NCBI RefSeq assembly: GCF_005869935.1
Contig: NZ_SZQF01000007.1
Coordinates: 62,001-126,000, forward strand
Length of the DNA: 64,000 nucleotides
From: Winogradskyella algicola
Lineage (GTDB): Bacteria > Bacteroidota > Bacteroidia > Flavobacteriales > Flavobacteriaceae
Direction: 5' to 3'
The stretch's first letter is position 1. The number at the start of each line of letters is the position of its first letter. The notes below the pieces were generated by a model. That model saw nothing but the letters and a program-made list of their open reading frames with translations. It was not told where the DNA came from and made no database searches. Below, piece by piece: positions 10,701-19,184 of this stretch. The translations under genes and the position numbers were made by a program.

Positions 10701-10983
10701 CTCCACCTTCAGCAGGCATCACAAATACATCGACATTGCCGTCGTATTGCGCTGTAAAGGCAATTAGTTTTCCATCGTTAGAAAAATGAGGGTTGGATTC
10801 ATAGCCTTCATCACTGGTTAATCGTATTGCTATGCCACCGTTTAGGGATGATTTCCAAAGATCGTTAGCATATACAAAGACGACATCATCTCCATGAAGT
10901 GTTGGTTGTCTTAATAATTGTGTGCCTTGAGAAAATGTAAATAATGAGAAGCAGAATGCCAGAGTAACGATAACGTGTTTCAT
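7738..10983 (-). CDS. Tricorn-like S41 family protease
   Basis: A 1081-residue secreted protein with a signal peptide (MKHVIVTLAFCFSLFTFSQG). The N-terminal half is a WD40/TolB-like beta-propeller with repeated P-x-W-S-P-D-G-K/N and IAY/IAW motifs (about residues 40-480). A PDZ-like region follows (GIAIKEGDYILAINGK, about 785-830). The C-terminal domain has serine-peptidase features of the tricorn core: DERNNGGGSAADYM and the nucleophile region INERAGSGGD. Length and architecture match bacterial tricorn homologues, which degrade oligopeptides. Here it probably acts in the periplasm. The acidic Lys/Asp-rich insert at about 540-560 is non-conserved linker. Confidence 0.92.
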   Translation of the reverse strand: MKHVIVTLAFCFSLFTFSQGTQLLRQPTLHGDDVVFVYANDLWKSSLNGGIAIRLTSDEGYESNPHFSNDGKLIAFTAQYDGNVDVFVMPAEGGEPKRLTYHPGGDFVQGWTPDGKVLFRSGREAQPTMTNKFFTVSTDGGLPEALDITRAAYGEMSPDGKYLAYTPITGWDAEWRNYRGGQAMPIWVVDLKTKDLVRTSQPTKERHLDPVWLNGLVYFMSERDYTMNIWSFNPSTKEEKQVTFHKKFDVKSLDASNDKLIYEQGGYLHVYNPSTNKTKQLNIDVKADLNFYRTKWDNVSARQLINPNVSPTGKRAIFEHRGEIFTVPKENGTWKNITNSPGVADRNPIWSPNGDKIAWFSDKSGEYQLMLADQNGDNTEAISLPNPTFYFQPDWSPDGKHIAYTDTHYNVWIINLDTKKAKKIDTDRYAHPNRSMNPVWSPDSKWIAYAKQQDNHFKAIFAYNIDSKKVIQITDPIADAITPVWDESGKYLYTLASTNYGLQSGWLDMSNYDPAANLTRSLYAVVLSKNDKTPNLPKNDMEEAKKENDDKKEDNKSSDGVTVTIDEDGIFDRAVALSLSDRNYVALLKGPENKVFIAEAIPNARGLKVHEYDVEKEKASDFADSVSQMVASNDRKSILLSQNGNWVLTGTSAPPKPGKDNLKIDIKIKLDPKAEAHQIFKEGWRYMRDFLYVDNVHGAPWDEVYKWYAPWIDHVRHRTDLNYVVDIMSGEVAVGHSYVSGGDFPDVDRVAVGLLGCDFEKTNGNFKISKIYTGERWNPNIDAPLAKPGIAIKEGDYILAINGKTLDSKTNPYALLEQTAGREITIMVNSEPTLTNARSVLVKPVSNERGLRSIDWIEGNRRKVDELSNGKLAYVYVPNTGGGGFTAFNRYYFAQQDKKGVVIDERNNGGGSAADYMMDIMSREIYGYFNSKAGDKRPWTTPIAGIWGPKVMLINERAGSGGDLLPYMFKMRNLGPLIGTRTWGGLVGTWDTPRFIDGGRMVAPRGGFYDVNGEWAVEGEGVAPDIEVIQHPKETSKGNDPQLERAVQEALKLLKGNEFQLKPEPKAPVRWKRPNGYKSDN

Positions 10984-11225
10984 TTTTGGTTGGTTTTTTA
11001 TTGGTGTATTAACATGTAGTGATGGGGAAGCTTAAAGATACAATTTCAAATTGATTTTTTTCTTAAAGAACGTTAAAACGGTTTATGAAAATTCTAATAT
11101 AAGTTTGAGACATTTTATCAGTTAAGTAATTAGCGGCCATCTTTTCGAAAATTTTAAGACAACAGAAATATAAATTTTTTGAAGCAAACGATATTAATGG
11201 AAATCTTTGAGTTGTGTTTTAAAAA

Positions 11226-11256
11226 AAAAGGAACTTCTCATCGAGAAGCTCCTTTT
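11226..11256 (-). terminator. Rho-independent terminator of the T9SS cargo gene
   Basis: Arms 11226-11239 and 11243-11256 pair over 13 of 14 positions with a 3-nt loop. A run of A on the plus strand becomes a U tract on the minus-strand transcript. It lies 26 bp after the stop at 11282. Confidence 0.85.
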
Positions 11257-11281
11257 AATTTATAACGTAATTAAAACTAAT

Positions 11282-12004
11282 TTACAGAACAATCTTTTTA
11301 GTTATAACGCCTTCCGTAGAAGTAATATTAACCAAATAAACACCCGTGCTTAAGCTGGTTAGGTCGATAATGGACGTAGTTTCAATATCTTTAAGGCTAA
11401 TAACTTTTATTAATTTACCAGTGATATTATACACGCTAAAGCTATCTAGGTTCGTATTACCATTATATTCTAAATTATATGTACCATTGGTAGTACCTGG
11501 ATATAATTTTACGGTATTACTTAACAAATTATTATCATTAGTACCAAGTGTATTACTGAAACTAAAGTTACTGATGGTAGCAATGCCTCTACCACAGCAA
11601 TCGTCGTCAGTGTAGATTCTAAACGCAAAAGTATCACCAGAAGATACTGTAATGTCACTAACTGTACCAGTTTCAGTATTAACAGTTATTAGGGATTGCG
11701 TACCATTAATAACATAATAAAATTCTTCAATATCTGGATTTACAAAGTCGTAAGTAAATGAAATTAATCCATCAGAAGGCACGGTAACAGTGTAGTCGTC
11801 CTGTAAACCACAGCAGTCCCCAAAATCACTATCGTTTCCATTGAAAGTAATAGAGGTAGGTGCATTTGTGGTGTCAACAGAGGCATCACTAGCAGCAGAA
11901 GTACCTGTAAGTGTCCAATTAGCTGGGGCAAAATCCCCACTGAATTGTGCATTTGCATAAAATGCAAATACGAGTGCAAACGTTAAAAGGTAAAATTTTC
12001 TCAT
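11282..12004 (-). CDS. T9SS type A sorting domain-containing secreted protein
   Basis: A 240-residue secreted protein. The signal peptide MRKFYLLTFALVFAFYANAQ is followed by a Ser/Thr/Asp-rich beta-sandwich (about 20-155) with two CC motifs (DCCGLQDD and DDCCGRG). The last 75 residues form the Por secretion system C-terminal domain: NTVKLYPG, YNLEYNGNTNLDSFSVYNITGK, and the closing GVYLVNITSTEGVITKKIVL. It should be exported through the outer membrane by the type IX system and processed at the surface. The function of the N-terminal domain is unknown; the CC pairs may form disulfides. It is transcribed alone, with its own terminator. Confidence 0.88.
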   Translation of the reverse strand: MRKFYLLTFALVFAFYANAQFSGDFAPANWTLTGTSAASDASVDTTNAPTSITFNGNDSDFGDCCGLQDDYTVTVPSDGLISFTYDFVNPDIEEFYYVINGTQSLITVNTETGTVSDITVSSGDTFAFRIYTDDDCCGRGIATISNFSFSNTLGTNDNNLLSNTVKLYPGTTNGTYNLEYNGNTNLDSFSVYNITGKLIKVISLKDIETTSIIDLTSLSTGVYLVNITSTEGVITKKIVL

Positions 12005-12238
12005 AAATAAGTAGGTTTTGTGTTGTATTAAGTATACAACTGTTAATATTTAAAATAGTTTGGGTTGAGCAATATTAATAATTTTATTTGAATGTTTACA
12101 AAAAAATGATCTGAGAAAAAAATTAAAATTTTTCACGTTAAGATTACTGGGTGACTACCAATTAAATTATGATTAGGTAGGCATTAAAATAGACACTTAG
12201 GTATGTCTTAAAATATGTATTTAAGAATGATAGAAGGA

Positions 12239-13942
12239 CTAATAACCAACTGCAGTATCGTCGCCTCTATGATCTGCACCACCTTCTAGTGTGCCATCAT
12301 CCAAAACTAAAATACCGTCCACTTTACCGATAACAGGGGAGCGCTTTAAGTTGACGGTATAGCCCAAGGCTTCTAATTCTTTAATGCGTTTGTCATCAAA
12401 AACATTTGGCTCCATTCGTATTTCATCTGGTAACCATTGATGATGAAAACGTGGAGCATCAACTGCATTTTGCATTGTAAGTCCAAATTCGTGCACATTA
12501 AGAATGGTTTGTAATACAGAGGTAATGATTGTAGATCCACCAGGTGTGCCCACCGTCATGTAGAGTTCTCCTTCCTTTTCTACAATAGTAGGTGTCATAG
12601 AGCTCAACATTCGTTTTTCTGGAGCAATGCTGTTTGCTTCTGCACCAATAAGCCCAAAGTAGTTAGGTTCGCCAGGCTTGCTGCTAAAGTCGTCCATTTC
12701 ATTATTAAGAAAAAACCCTAATTCTTCGGCATACAATTTAGAACCATAAGCGCCATTTAGTGTCGTTGTTACAGCAATAGCATTACCGAATTGATCTACG
12801 ATAGAGTAGTGCGTGGTTTCATCACTTTCATAACCGACAATACTACCATGCGATAAAGAGTCAGATGGAGTCGGTTTTTCAAATGAGAAATTATTCATTC
12901 TATCTTGAAGATAGACATCACTCAATAAGGTTTCTGTAGGAATGTCTACAAAATCTGGATCTCCTAAATAGTAACTTCGATCTGCATAGGCACGCTTTTC
13001 GGCTTCAACGATAACCTGAATGGTTTTTAAAGTGTTGTGACCATAATCGTTTAAATCGAAGGGTTCAATCATTTTCATGATTTGCCCTAAACAAATACCA
13101 CCAGATGATGGCGGCGACATGGACGTCATGGTTAAATCGTCATACTCAAAAGTTACAGGATTTCGCCATTTGGCTTCATATTTCTTTAAATCTTCAAGTG
13201 TAATGATACTGCCTTCAGATTGAAGAAATGATACAAGTATTTCTGAAGTTTTTCCTAAGTAAAATTCATTTCTTCCATGATCAGAAATGCGCTGAAGTGT
13301 TTGCGCTAAAGCTTTATTTCTTATTGTATCTCCGGCTTTAATAGATTTATTGAATAGTATTTGTTTTTTGTTTACTTCAGTGAAAATGCTATCGTATGCA
13401 GCGAATCGCTTTGCTTGTTTTTGGGTAACAATGAAACCGTTATTTGCTAGTTCTATGATTGGTTTTAATATGGTTTTTACATCGAGCTTACCGTATTTTT
13501 GTTGGGCTTCAAAAATACCAGCAATTGTTCCTGGTACACCAATTGCCATGCTGCCAACAGTGCTTAGGTTTTTAATCACATTACCATTGTCATCGAGATA
13601 CATATCTTTTGTTGCAACCAGTGGAGCTTTTTCTCTGTAATCTAGTGCACCTTTTGTGCCATCAGCTAATCTAAAAACCAAAAATCCACCACCACCAAGA
13701 TTACCAGCATAAGGATAGGTTACCGCTAAAGCCATTTCTGTTGCCATCATAGCATCAAAAGCATTGCCGCCAATCTTTAGAACTTGCACACCAATCTCAG
13801 AAGCCTCTTTTCTGGCGCTAACAACCATTGCTTTTTCTGCAATAGTTCCGCGTGTATTAACCTCTGTTTTATGTTGATTTACTGCATCTTTACAAGCAAT
13901 AAAACTGAATAAAATTAATAATGTTACTAAGCGGTTTTTCAT
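12239..13942 (-). CDS. ggt: Gamma-glutamyltransferase
   Basis: A 567-residue precursor of the Ntn-hydrolase family that cleaves gamma-glutamyl bonds, for example of glutathione. It begins with a lipoprotein-like signal (LLILFSFIACKD). The autocatalytic cleavage site and nucleophile are the second Thr of ETTHYSIVD (T377). Glycine-rich GGGGFLVF, MSPPSSGGICLGQ and GTPGGSTIITSVLQ are the family substrate-pocket motifs, and the protein ends GGADHRGDDTAVGY. Its start overlaps the stop of the upstream phosphodiesterase gene by 4 bp, indicating translational coupling. Periplasmic location is inferred from the signal. Confidence 0.95.
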   Translation of the reverse strand: MKNRLVTLLILFSFIACKDAVNQHKTEVNTRGTIAEKAMVVSARKEASEIGVQVLKIGGNAFDAMMATEMALAVTYPYAGNLGGGGFLVFRLADGTKGALDYREKAPLVATKDMYLDDNGNVIKNLSTVGSMAIGVPGTIAGIFEAQQKYGKLDVKTILKPIIELANNGFIVTQKQAKRFAAYDSIFTEVNKKQILFNKSIKAGDTIRNKALAQTLQRISDHGRNEFYLGKTSEILVSFLQSEGSIITLEDLKKYEAKWRNPVTFEYDDLTMTSMSPPSSGGICLGQIMKMIEPFDLNDYGHNTLKTIQVIVEAEKRAYADRSYYLGDPDFVDIPTETLLSDVYLQDRMNNFSFEKPTPSDSLSHGSIVGYESDETTHYSIVDQFGNAIAVTTTLNGAYGSKLYAEELGFFLNNEMDDFSSKPGEPNYFGLIGAEANSIAPEKRMLSSMTPTIVEKEGELYMTVGTPGGSTIITSVLQTILNVHEFGLTMQNAVDAPRFHHQWLPDEIRMEPNVFDDKRIKELEALGYTVNLKRSPVIGKVDGILVLDDGTLEGGADHRGDDTAVGY

Positions 13943-14541
13943 AGTTGGAATTGCTTTTTTAGTTCAATTAGTTTTGAGTTGCTGTAGGCTCTTAATTCTT
14001 CAAAAAACAGGGTAAACTCATGTTCAAATTCTGAATAGTATTCTTTTAGCTCCTTAGTAGCTTCATTCATTTTAGATTTGCCTTTTGTGCGTCTGTTCAT
14101 ACCGTTTAGAACTTGTTGAATCCCTTCAATTTTAGCATAACTCAAAAGCCAGTTGCCTTCTATCATTAATGGTGCTAAATGTTTAAAGCGATCTGGTAAA
14201 ATTTCAAAATTGTCATTAAGACTTTGGTAAAAATGGTCTATGTATTTTGCGAGAGGTATGTTGGAGTAGTGCCTCCAGTTTTTTGCTAAGAAGTGATCGT
14301 AGAAAATATCGACGATAACTCCACTATAATGCCCATAATTTTTGTGTAATCGCTTGGTGCTTTGCCTAAAGATTGGATGTGCATCTGTAAAGGTATCAAT
14401 AGCTCTGTGCAATAAAATCCCAGCCTGAATCTTTTCTGGATACAATTTGTATTTACGACCTCTAATGCCGTCAGCAACAAAATTTCCGATGGTTAAGAGT
14501 TCGTCGTCTCCTGATAGATAAATGTGGGCTAGAAAATTCAT
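13939..14541 (-). CDS. Acyl carrier protein phosphodiesterase (AcpH-like)
   Basis: About 200 residues from MNFLAHIYLSGDDELLTIGNFVAD, the diagnostic start of the AcpH/DUF479 family that removes the 4'-phosphopantetheine arm from ACP. The frame is open ten codons further upstream, but the family begins at MNFLAH, so 14541 is chosen. Conserved HRAIDTFTDAHP and YDHFLAKNW match the HD-like metal-binding architecture. It overlaps ggt by 4 bp and is divergent from glmM, sharing a short intergenic region. Confidence 0.9.
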   Translation of the reverse strand: MNFLAHIYLSGDDELLTIGNFVADGIRGRKYKLYPEKIQAGILLHRAIDTFTDAHPIFRQSTKRLHKNYGHYSGVIVDIFYDHFLAKNWRHYSNIPLAKYIDHFYQSLNDNFEILPDRFKHLAPLMIEGNWLLSYAKIEGIQQVLNGMNRRTKGKSKMNEATKELKEYYSEFEHEFTLFFEELRAYSNSKLIELKKQFQL

Positions 14542-14587
14542 AGGTCCGAATTTACAAATTCGTAATAACAAAATAGGATTAAGATAT

Positions 14588-14595
14588 TATATTTG
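14588..14595 (+). promoter_or_regulatory. Candidate -7 box of glmM
   Basis: TATATTTG fits the Bacteroidota -7 consensus TAnnTTTG and lies 17 bp before the glmM start codon. The -33 element is weak. Confidence 0.5.
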
Positions 14596-14612
14596 CTCAA
14601 AATCAAAAATCT

Positions 14613-16001
14613 ATGACTTTAATTAAATCAATTTCAGGAATTCGTGGAACTATTGGAGGTGCTGTTGAGGACAATTTAACGCCAATTGATGCTGTAAAAT
14701 TTGCAGCAGCTTACGGTACTTGGTTAAAGCAACAACGCAATAAAGACAACTACAGAGTTGTGGTTGGTAGAGATGCACGTATTTCTGGCGAAATGATTCA
14801 GAGTTTAGTAATGCATACCTTAGTTGGTATGGGAATTCATGTTATAGATTTAGGCTTATCAACCACACCAACTGTTGAGGTGGCTGTACCAATGGAACAT
14901 GCAGATGGTGGTATTATTTTAACCGCAAGCCATAACCCAAAACAATGGAATGCTTTAAAATTATTGAATCATAAAGGTGAATTTTTAAATGGTGTAGAGG
15001 GCAAGAAGATTCTAGATATAGCTGCTTCTAATGATATGACTTTTGCTGAGGTGGATGACCTTGGTAAGATTACTAAAAATGATGCTTACATCGATTTACA
15101 TATCGATGAGGTTTTAAACCTTCCATTAGTAAATAAAAAGGCAATTGAAGCCGCAAATTTTAAGGTTGTAGTTGATGGTGTAAATTCTACTGGTGGTATT
15201 GCGATTCCATTATTATTAGAGCGTTTAGGTGTTGAGCCTGTAAAGTTATATTGTGAGCCAACAGGTCATTTTCCACATAATCCAGAACCTTTAAAGGAGC
15301 ATTTAGGTGATTTAGCAAAAGCTGTAGTAAAGGAGCATGCCGATTTTGGTATCGTGGTCGATCCAGATGTAGATCGTTTGGCGTTTATGGATGAAAAAGG
15401 CGAAATGTTTGGTGAAGAGTATACTTTAGTCGCTTGTGCAGACTATGTATTGAGTAAAAATCCAGGGAACACCGTAAGTAATATGAGTTCTACACGTGCC
15501 TTACGTGACGTTACCGAAAAGCATGGCGGAACCTATGAAGCCAGTGCTGTTGGTGAAGTAAATGTGGTAGAATTAATGAAAAAAAATAACGTAGTGATTG
15601 GTGGAGAAGGTAATGGTGGTATTATTTACCCAGAATTGCATTACGGTAGAGATGCTCTAGTAGGTGTGGCTTTATTTTTAAGCCTTTTAGCAGAGAAGAA
15701 AATTTCGGTAAGTGCATTGCGCGCCACGTATCCAAATTACTATATGAGTAAGAAGAAAATTCAATTAACACCACAATTAGATGTTGATGCCATTTTGAAG
15801 ACTATGGAAACCAATTACAGTCATGAAACTTTAACAACCATAGATGGTGTGAAGATTGATTTTGCCGATAGTTGGGTACACCTCAGAAAGAGTAATACCG
15901 AACCAATAATTCGTATTTATACTGAAGCGCAGTCACAAGAGGCTGCAGATGATTTAGCAGATCGTTTTATTGCTGAAATAAAAGCTATCGCTAATATTTA
16001 G
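14613..16001 (+). CDS. glmM: Phosphoglucosamine mutase
   Basis: A 462-residue member of the alpha-D-phosphohexomutase family that makes glucosamine-1-phosphate for peptidoglycan and LPS. The phosphorylated serine is S106 in LTASHNPKQWNALK. The metal loop is DPDVDRLAF, the sugar loop GEGNGG, and the phosphate-binding loop RKSNTEPIIRIYTEA. Full length, with a typical N-terminal SISGIRGTIGG. A phosphomannomutase annotation is possible by similarity, but the single-copy essential role in Flavobacteria favours GlmM. It is followed 12 bp later by an aminotransferase gene. Confidence 0.9.
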   Translation: MTLIKSISGIRGTIGGAVEDNLTPIDAVKFAAAYGTWLKQQRNKDNYRVVVGRDARISGEMIQSLVMHTLVGMGIHVIDLGLSTTPTVEVAVPMEHADGGIILTASHNPKQWNALKLLNHKGEFLNGVEGKKILDIAASNDMTFAEVDDLGKITKNDAYIDLHIDEVLNLPLVNKKAIEAANFKVVVDGVNSTGGIAIPLLLERLGVEPVKLYCEPTGHFPHNPEPLKEHLGDLAKAVVKEHADFGIVVDPDVDRLAFMDEKGEMFGEEYTLVACADYVLSKNPGNTVSNMSSTRALRDVTEKHGGTYEASAVGEVNVVELMKKNNVVIGGEGNGGIIYPELHYGRDALVGVALFLSLLAEKKISVSALRATYPNYYMSKKKIQLTPQLDVDAILKTMETNYSHETLTTIDGVKIDFADSWVHLRKSNTEPIIRIYTEAQSQEAADDLADRFIAEIKAIANI

Positions 16002-16013
16002 TATCTTTAAATT

Positions 16014-17519
16014 ATGATTTCTGAAGCAACGACGCATAACACATCAACGCTTGAAGCTTATTTTGAGCAATTTAGAAAACATATTGTTGGTCAAGACCAA
16101 ACCTTTGTGTCTCCTTTTGGTGAACAAAAAATAATCTATACAGATTGGACGGCTTCAGGACGTTTGTATAGACCAATCGAAGAAAAGTTACTCAATGAGT
16201 TTGGACCTTTTGTGGCCAACACGCATACCGAAACGACAGTTTCTGGTACAGCCATGACAAAAGCGTACCACAAAGCCAAACATATTATAAAAGACCATGT
16301 TAATGCCAACGAAGACGATGTGTTGATTGTTACTGGTAATGGAATGACAGGTGTGGTTAATAAATTTCAACGTATTTTGGGACTAAAAATCCCTGAAAAC
16401 CTAAGAGATTATACAACTGTGCCAGATGAAATGCGACCTGTTGTTTTTATCTCACATATGGAGCACCATTCTAATCAAACCTCATGGCTAGAAACGATTG
16501 CCAAGGTAGAAGTAGTGCCACCAGACGATAACGGTTTATTCTGTTTAAATCATCTTGAAGTCTTACTAGAACAGTACAAAGACAGAACATTAAAAATTTG
16601 CTCTATTGTTGGTGGGTCTAATGTTACAGGCATACAAACACCATATCACAAAGCAGCTAAGCTTATGCATAAGCACGGAGGTGTATGTTTTGTTGATTTT
16701 GCATGTTCTGCACCTTATGTAGACATCAACATGCATCCAGAAGATGAAGACGAACAGCTTGATGCTATATTTTTCTCACCACATAAATTTTTAGGAGGAC
16801 CAGGAACTTCTGGCGTGTTGGTTTTCAATAAAAAGTTATACCATAATATGGTACCAGATTGTCCGGGAGGAGGTACTGTGAGTTGGACAAATCCTTGGGG
16901 AGAACATAAATACATCGATAATATTGAAGACAGAGAAGATGGTGGTACACCAGGATTTCTTCAAACTATAAAAACAGCCTTATCTATTAAGCTGAAAGAA
17001 CAAATGGGAGTTAGTAATATCCTTGAGCGCGAGCATGAGCTTATAGATATTATTTTTGATAAGCTTCAACCGATTTCAAACATAAACATACTAGCAGGAC
17101 AGCATAAAGACCGCTTGGGAGTTATTTCGTTTTATATCGATGATTTGCATTACAACCTTGGTGTAAAATTACTGAACGATAGATTTGGTATACAAACTCG
17201 TGGAGGATGCAGTTGTGCTGGTACGTATGGACATTTTTTATTGCACGTAGACCAGCAAACCTCTAAAGAACTTACCGACGAGATTTCTATTGGAGATTTG
17301 GTACGTAAACCAGGTTGGATTCGTATGTCTATTCACCCAACTACTACTAATGAAGAGATTGAGTATGTTTGTAATAGTATTGTTGACTTAGCCAAAAATC
17401 ACCAAGAATGGGCTAAAGATTATGAATACTCCCGATGTAATAATGAATTTATCCATAAGTCTTTAATCGACAAGCCATGTAATGCTACTAATGTAGATGG
17501 TTGGTTTAATTTAGATTAA
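16014..17519 (+). CDS. Class V aminotransferase / cysteine desulfurase-like PLP enzyme
   Basis: A 501-residue fold-type I PLP enzyme. The internal-aldimine lysine is K258 in FFSPHKFLGGPGTSG, and the Asp contacting the pyridine nitrogen is in VDFACSAPYVDI. Near the C-terminus TRGGCSCAGTYGH places a cysteine where NifS/SufS-type desulfurases carry theirs. At about 500 residues it is longer than SufS and belongs to the broader class V group common in Flavobacteria. The reaction is not determined; both cysteine desulfurase and another PLP reaction are possible. It follows glmM by 12 bp, though no shared pathway is evident. Confidence 0.85.
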   Translation: MISEATTHNTSTLEAYFEQFRKHIVGQDQTFVSPFGEQKIIYTDWTASGRLYRPIEEKLLNEFGPFVANTHTETTVSGTAMTKAYHKAKHIIKDHVNANEDDVLIVTGNGMTGVVNKFQRILGLKIPENLRDYTTVPDEMRPVVFISHMEHHSNQTSWLETIAKVEVVPPDDNGLFCLNHLEVLLEQYKDRTLKICSIVGGSNVTGIQTPYHKAAKLMHKHGGVCFVDFACSAPYVDINMHPEDEDEQLDAIFFSPHKFLGGPGTSGVLVFNKKLYHNMVPDCPGGGTVSWTNPWGEHKYIDNIEDREDGGTPGFLQTIKTALSIKLKEQMGVSNILEREHELIDIIFDKLQPISNINILAGQHKDRLGVISFYIDDLHYNLGVKLLNDRFGIQTRGGCSCAGTYGHFLLHVDQQTSKELTDEISIGDLVRKPGWIRMSIHPTTTNEEIEYVCNSIVDLAKNHQEWAKDYEYSRCNNEFIHKSLIDKPCNATNVDGWFNLD

Positions 17520-17527
17520 ACAATCTT

Positions 17528-18421
17528 TTAATCCTTAAACTTATCTGGAACTCTATTTCGATGTTTCCAGCGTTTGTGCGTCCACAGATAATATTGCGGT
17601 GCTTCATAAATTTGTTGTTCAACTAGTTTAAAGAAGATGTCTGTGATTTCGTAGTCCTTATATTCTTTTGGGTTTTCTATAATTGTCTGAAATGTGGTTT
17701 CATAGTATCCCCTTTTTAATCGTTTTACACTAAAGAATACCACAGCCATATCAAGCTTTTTAGCAAGCATTTCTGCACCAGTGTGCATCGGTACTTTTAT
17801 ACCCATAAATGTATTCCAGTGAAAGGCTTTATTTGCTTTTGGAGATTGATCTGAGGCAAATCCGTTAATGGTAAGTTCGCCTTTTTTCTTTGATTCTGCT
17901 AAAACAGTAAATGTTTCTTTGGTTGTAATTAAGTGTGAGTTGTATTTGGCTCTAATTCTCTTAACAAGTTTATCGAAGTGTTTATTTCTTAAGCGTTTAT
18001 AGATAGCGTACCCTTTGTGTTTAATGTATGTTTGAAGTATAAAAATCCACTCCCAACTACCATAATGAGCACACATAAGCACAATACTTCTTTGTTTGTT
18101 CCCTAAATCATTTATTAATTCTACATTACTAAACTTGTAGCGTTTTTTCATTTCAGATTCAGATATTGTCATTGACTTAATTGACTCTACAATCATATCG
18201 CATAAATGATGATAAAATTGACTAGTAATAGTCACTATCTCCTTTTCGGATTTATTTGGAAATACTAGACGAAGGTTTTCTTTTACAGTAGACTTTCTAT
18301 ATCCGAAAATTTTATAAAGAAAAATATATAATACATCTGAGAGACCATAGAGTAATCTAAATGGTAAAATAGATATCAACCATAAAAAGGGATAAATAAT
18401 AATGTAGGCAATAAGTTGCAT
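17528..18421 (-). CDS. Lysophospholipid/lipid A acyltransferase (LpxL/HtrB family)
   Basis: A 297-residue inner-membrane protein with an N-terminal transmembrane segment (AYIIIYPFLWLISILPFRLLYG). The catalytic H-x4-E motif is in CAHYGSWEW, and the G-x-D-Q-S-P motif is in ASDQSPKANKAFHW. Family members transfer acyl chains in late lipid A biosynthesis. In Bacteroidota the acceptor may be lipid A or a related lipid. Convergent with the aminotransferase gene (8 bp between stops) and divergent from rhomboid, with a shared promoter region. Confidence 0.9.
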   Translation of the reverse strand: MQLIAYIIIYPFLWLISILPFRLLYGLSDVLYIFLYKIFGYRKSTVKENLRLVFPNKSEKEIVTITSQFYHHLCDMIVESIKSMTISESEMKKRYKFSNVELINDLGNKQRSIVLMCAHYGSWEWIFILQTYIKHKGYAIYKRLRNKHFDKLVKRIRAKYNSHLITTKETFTVLAESKKKGELTINGFASDQSPKANKAFHWNTFMGIKVPMHTGAEMLAKKLDMAVVFFSVKRLKRGYYETTFQTIIENPKEYKDYEITDIFFKLVEQQIYEAPQYYLWTHKRWKHRNRVPDKFKD

Positions 18422-18444
18422 AAAAGCGAGTTCATTCTGAAGCG

Positions 18445-18461
18445 CAAATATATTATATTTG
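18445..18461. promoter_or_regulatory. Nested divergent -7 boxes
   Basis: CAAATATA at 18445-18452 reads TATATTTG on the minus strand (acyltransferase). TATATTTG at 18454-18461 faces the rhomboid gene. Both match TAnnTTTG and are one base apart, so the two polymerases would compete. Confidence 0.6.
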
Positions 18462-18479
18462 ATTCAATAGAAATTTTTT

Positions 18480-19133
18480 ATGTACAATTTAGATTTTGTT
18501 ACCATTATAATTATTGCAGCTAATGTTGTGATGTCTTTAAAAGGTTTTGATGATCGTTTATTTTTTGAAAAGTATAAGTTTAACGTTGGTAGTATAAAGC
18601 GTGGTGAGCAAATAAGAATGTTTAGTTCCGGTTTTTTGCATGTAGATACAACACATTTATTGTTTAATATGATAACGCTTTACTTTTTTGCAGGATATGT
18701 TATAGGTCCTCTAGGAACTTATAATTTTTTAATCATCTATTTTGCGAGTCTAATTTTTGGAAATTTATTGTCTTTATATTTTCATAAAGACGAATTTTGG
18801 TACACAGCTGTAGGTGCTAGTGGTGCTGTTACTGGAGTATTATATTCGGCAATTTTATTAGATCCAGGAATGAGTTTGTACATGTTTTTTATTCCTATTC
18901 CTATACCAGGTTATGTTTTTGGAGTTGGGTATCTATTATACTCTATCTACGGTATGAAAAACAGAATCGGAAATATTGGACACGATGCGCATTTCGGTGG
19001 TGCGGTAGGCGGCTATGCTGTTACGCTAATATTAATGCCAAGTTTATTTAAAACAGATTTGGGACACATTGGTTTGTTGGCAATACCAATTGTTATTCTT
19101 TATGTACTTTATAAAACAGGTAAATTACACTAA
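18480..19133 (+). CDS. Rhomboid family intramembrane serine protease
   Basis: A 217-residue integral membrane protein with about six transmembrane helices. The catalytic serine is S114 in the GASG motif (TAVGASGAVTGVLY), with H171 in AHFGGAVGGY. The expected loop-1 motif is present as the G-F-L-H-V-D-x-x-H-L-x-x-N-M pattern. Rhomboids cleave transmembrane substrates within the bilayer; the natural substrate is unknown. It stands alone, with a divergent acyltransferase gene upstream and a terminator directly after its stop. Confidence 0.93.
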   Translation: MYNLDFVTIIIIAANVVMSLKGFDDRLFFEKYKFNVGSIKRGEQIRMFSSGFLHVDTTHLLFNMITLYFFAGYVIGPLGTYNFLIIYFASLIFGNLLSLYFHKDEFWYTAVGASGAVTGVLYSAILLDPGMSLYMFFIPIPIPGYVFGVGYLLYSIYGMKNRIGNIGHDAHFGGAVGGYAVTLILMPSLFKTDLGHIGLLAIPIVILYVLYKTGKLH

Positions 19134-19137
19134 AATA

Positions 19138-19160
19138 AAAGCCTGCGATTTGCAGGCTTT
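19138..19160. terminator. Bidirectional terminator
   Basis: A perfect 9-bp stem (AAAGCCTGC/GCAGGCTTT) with a 5-nt loop sits between the convergent rhomboid and TlpA-like genes, 4 bp after the rhomboid stop. A/T runs on both sides suit both directions. Confidence 0.85.
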
Positions 19161-19184
19161 AAAATCTTATTAATCATTATAAGT

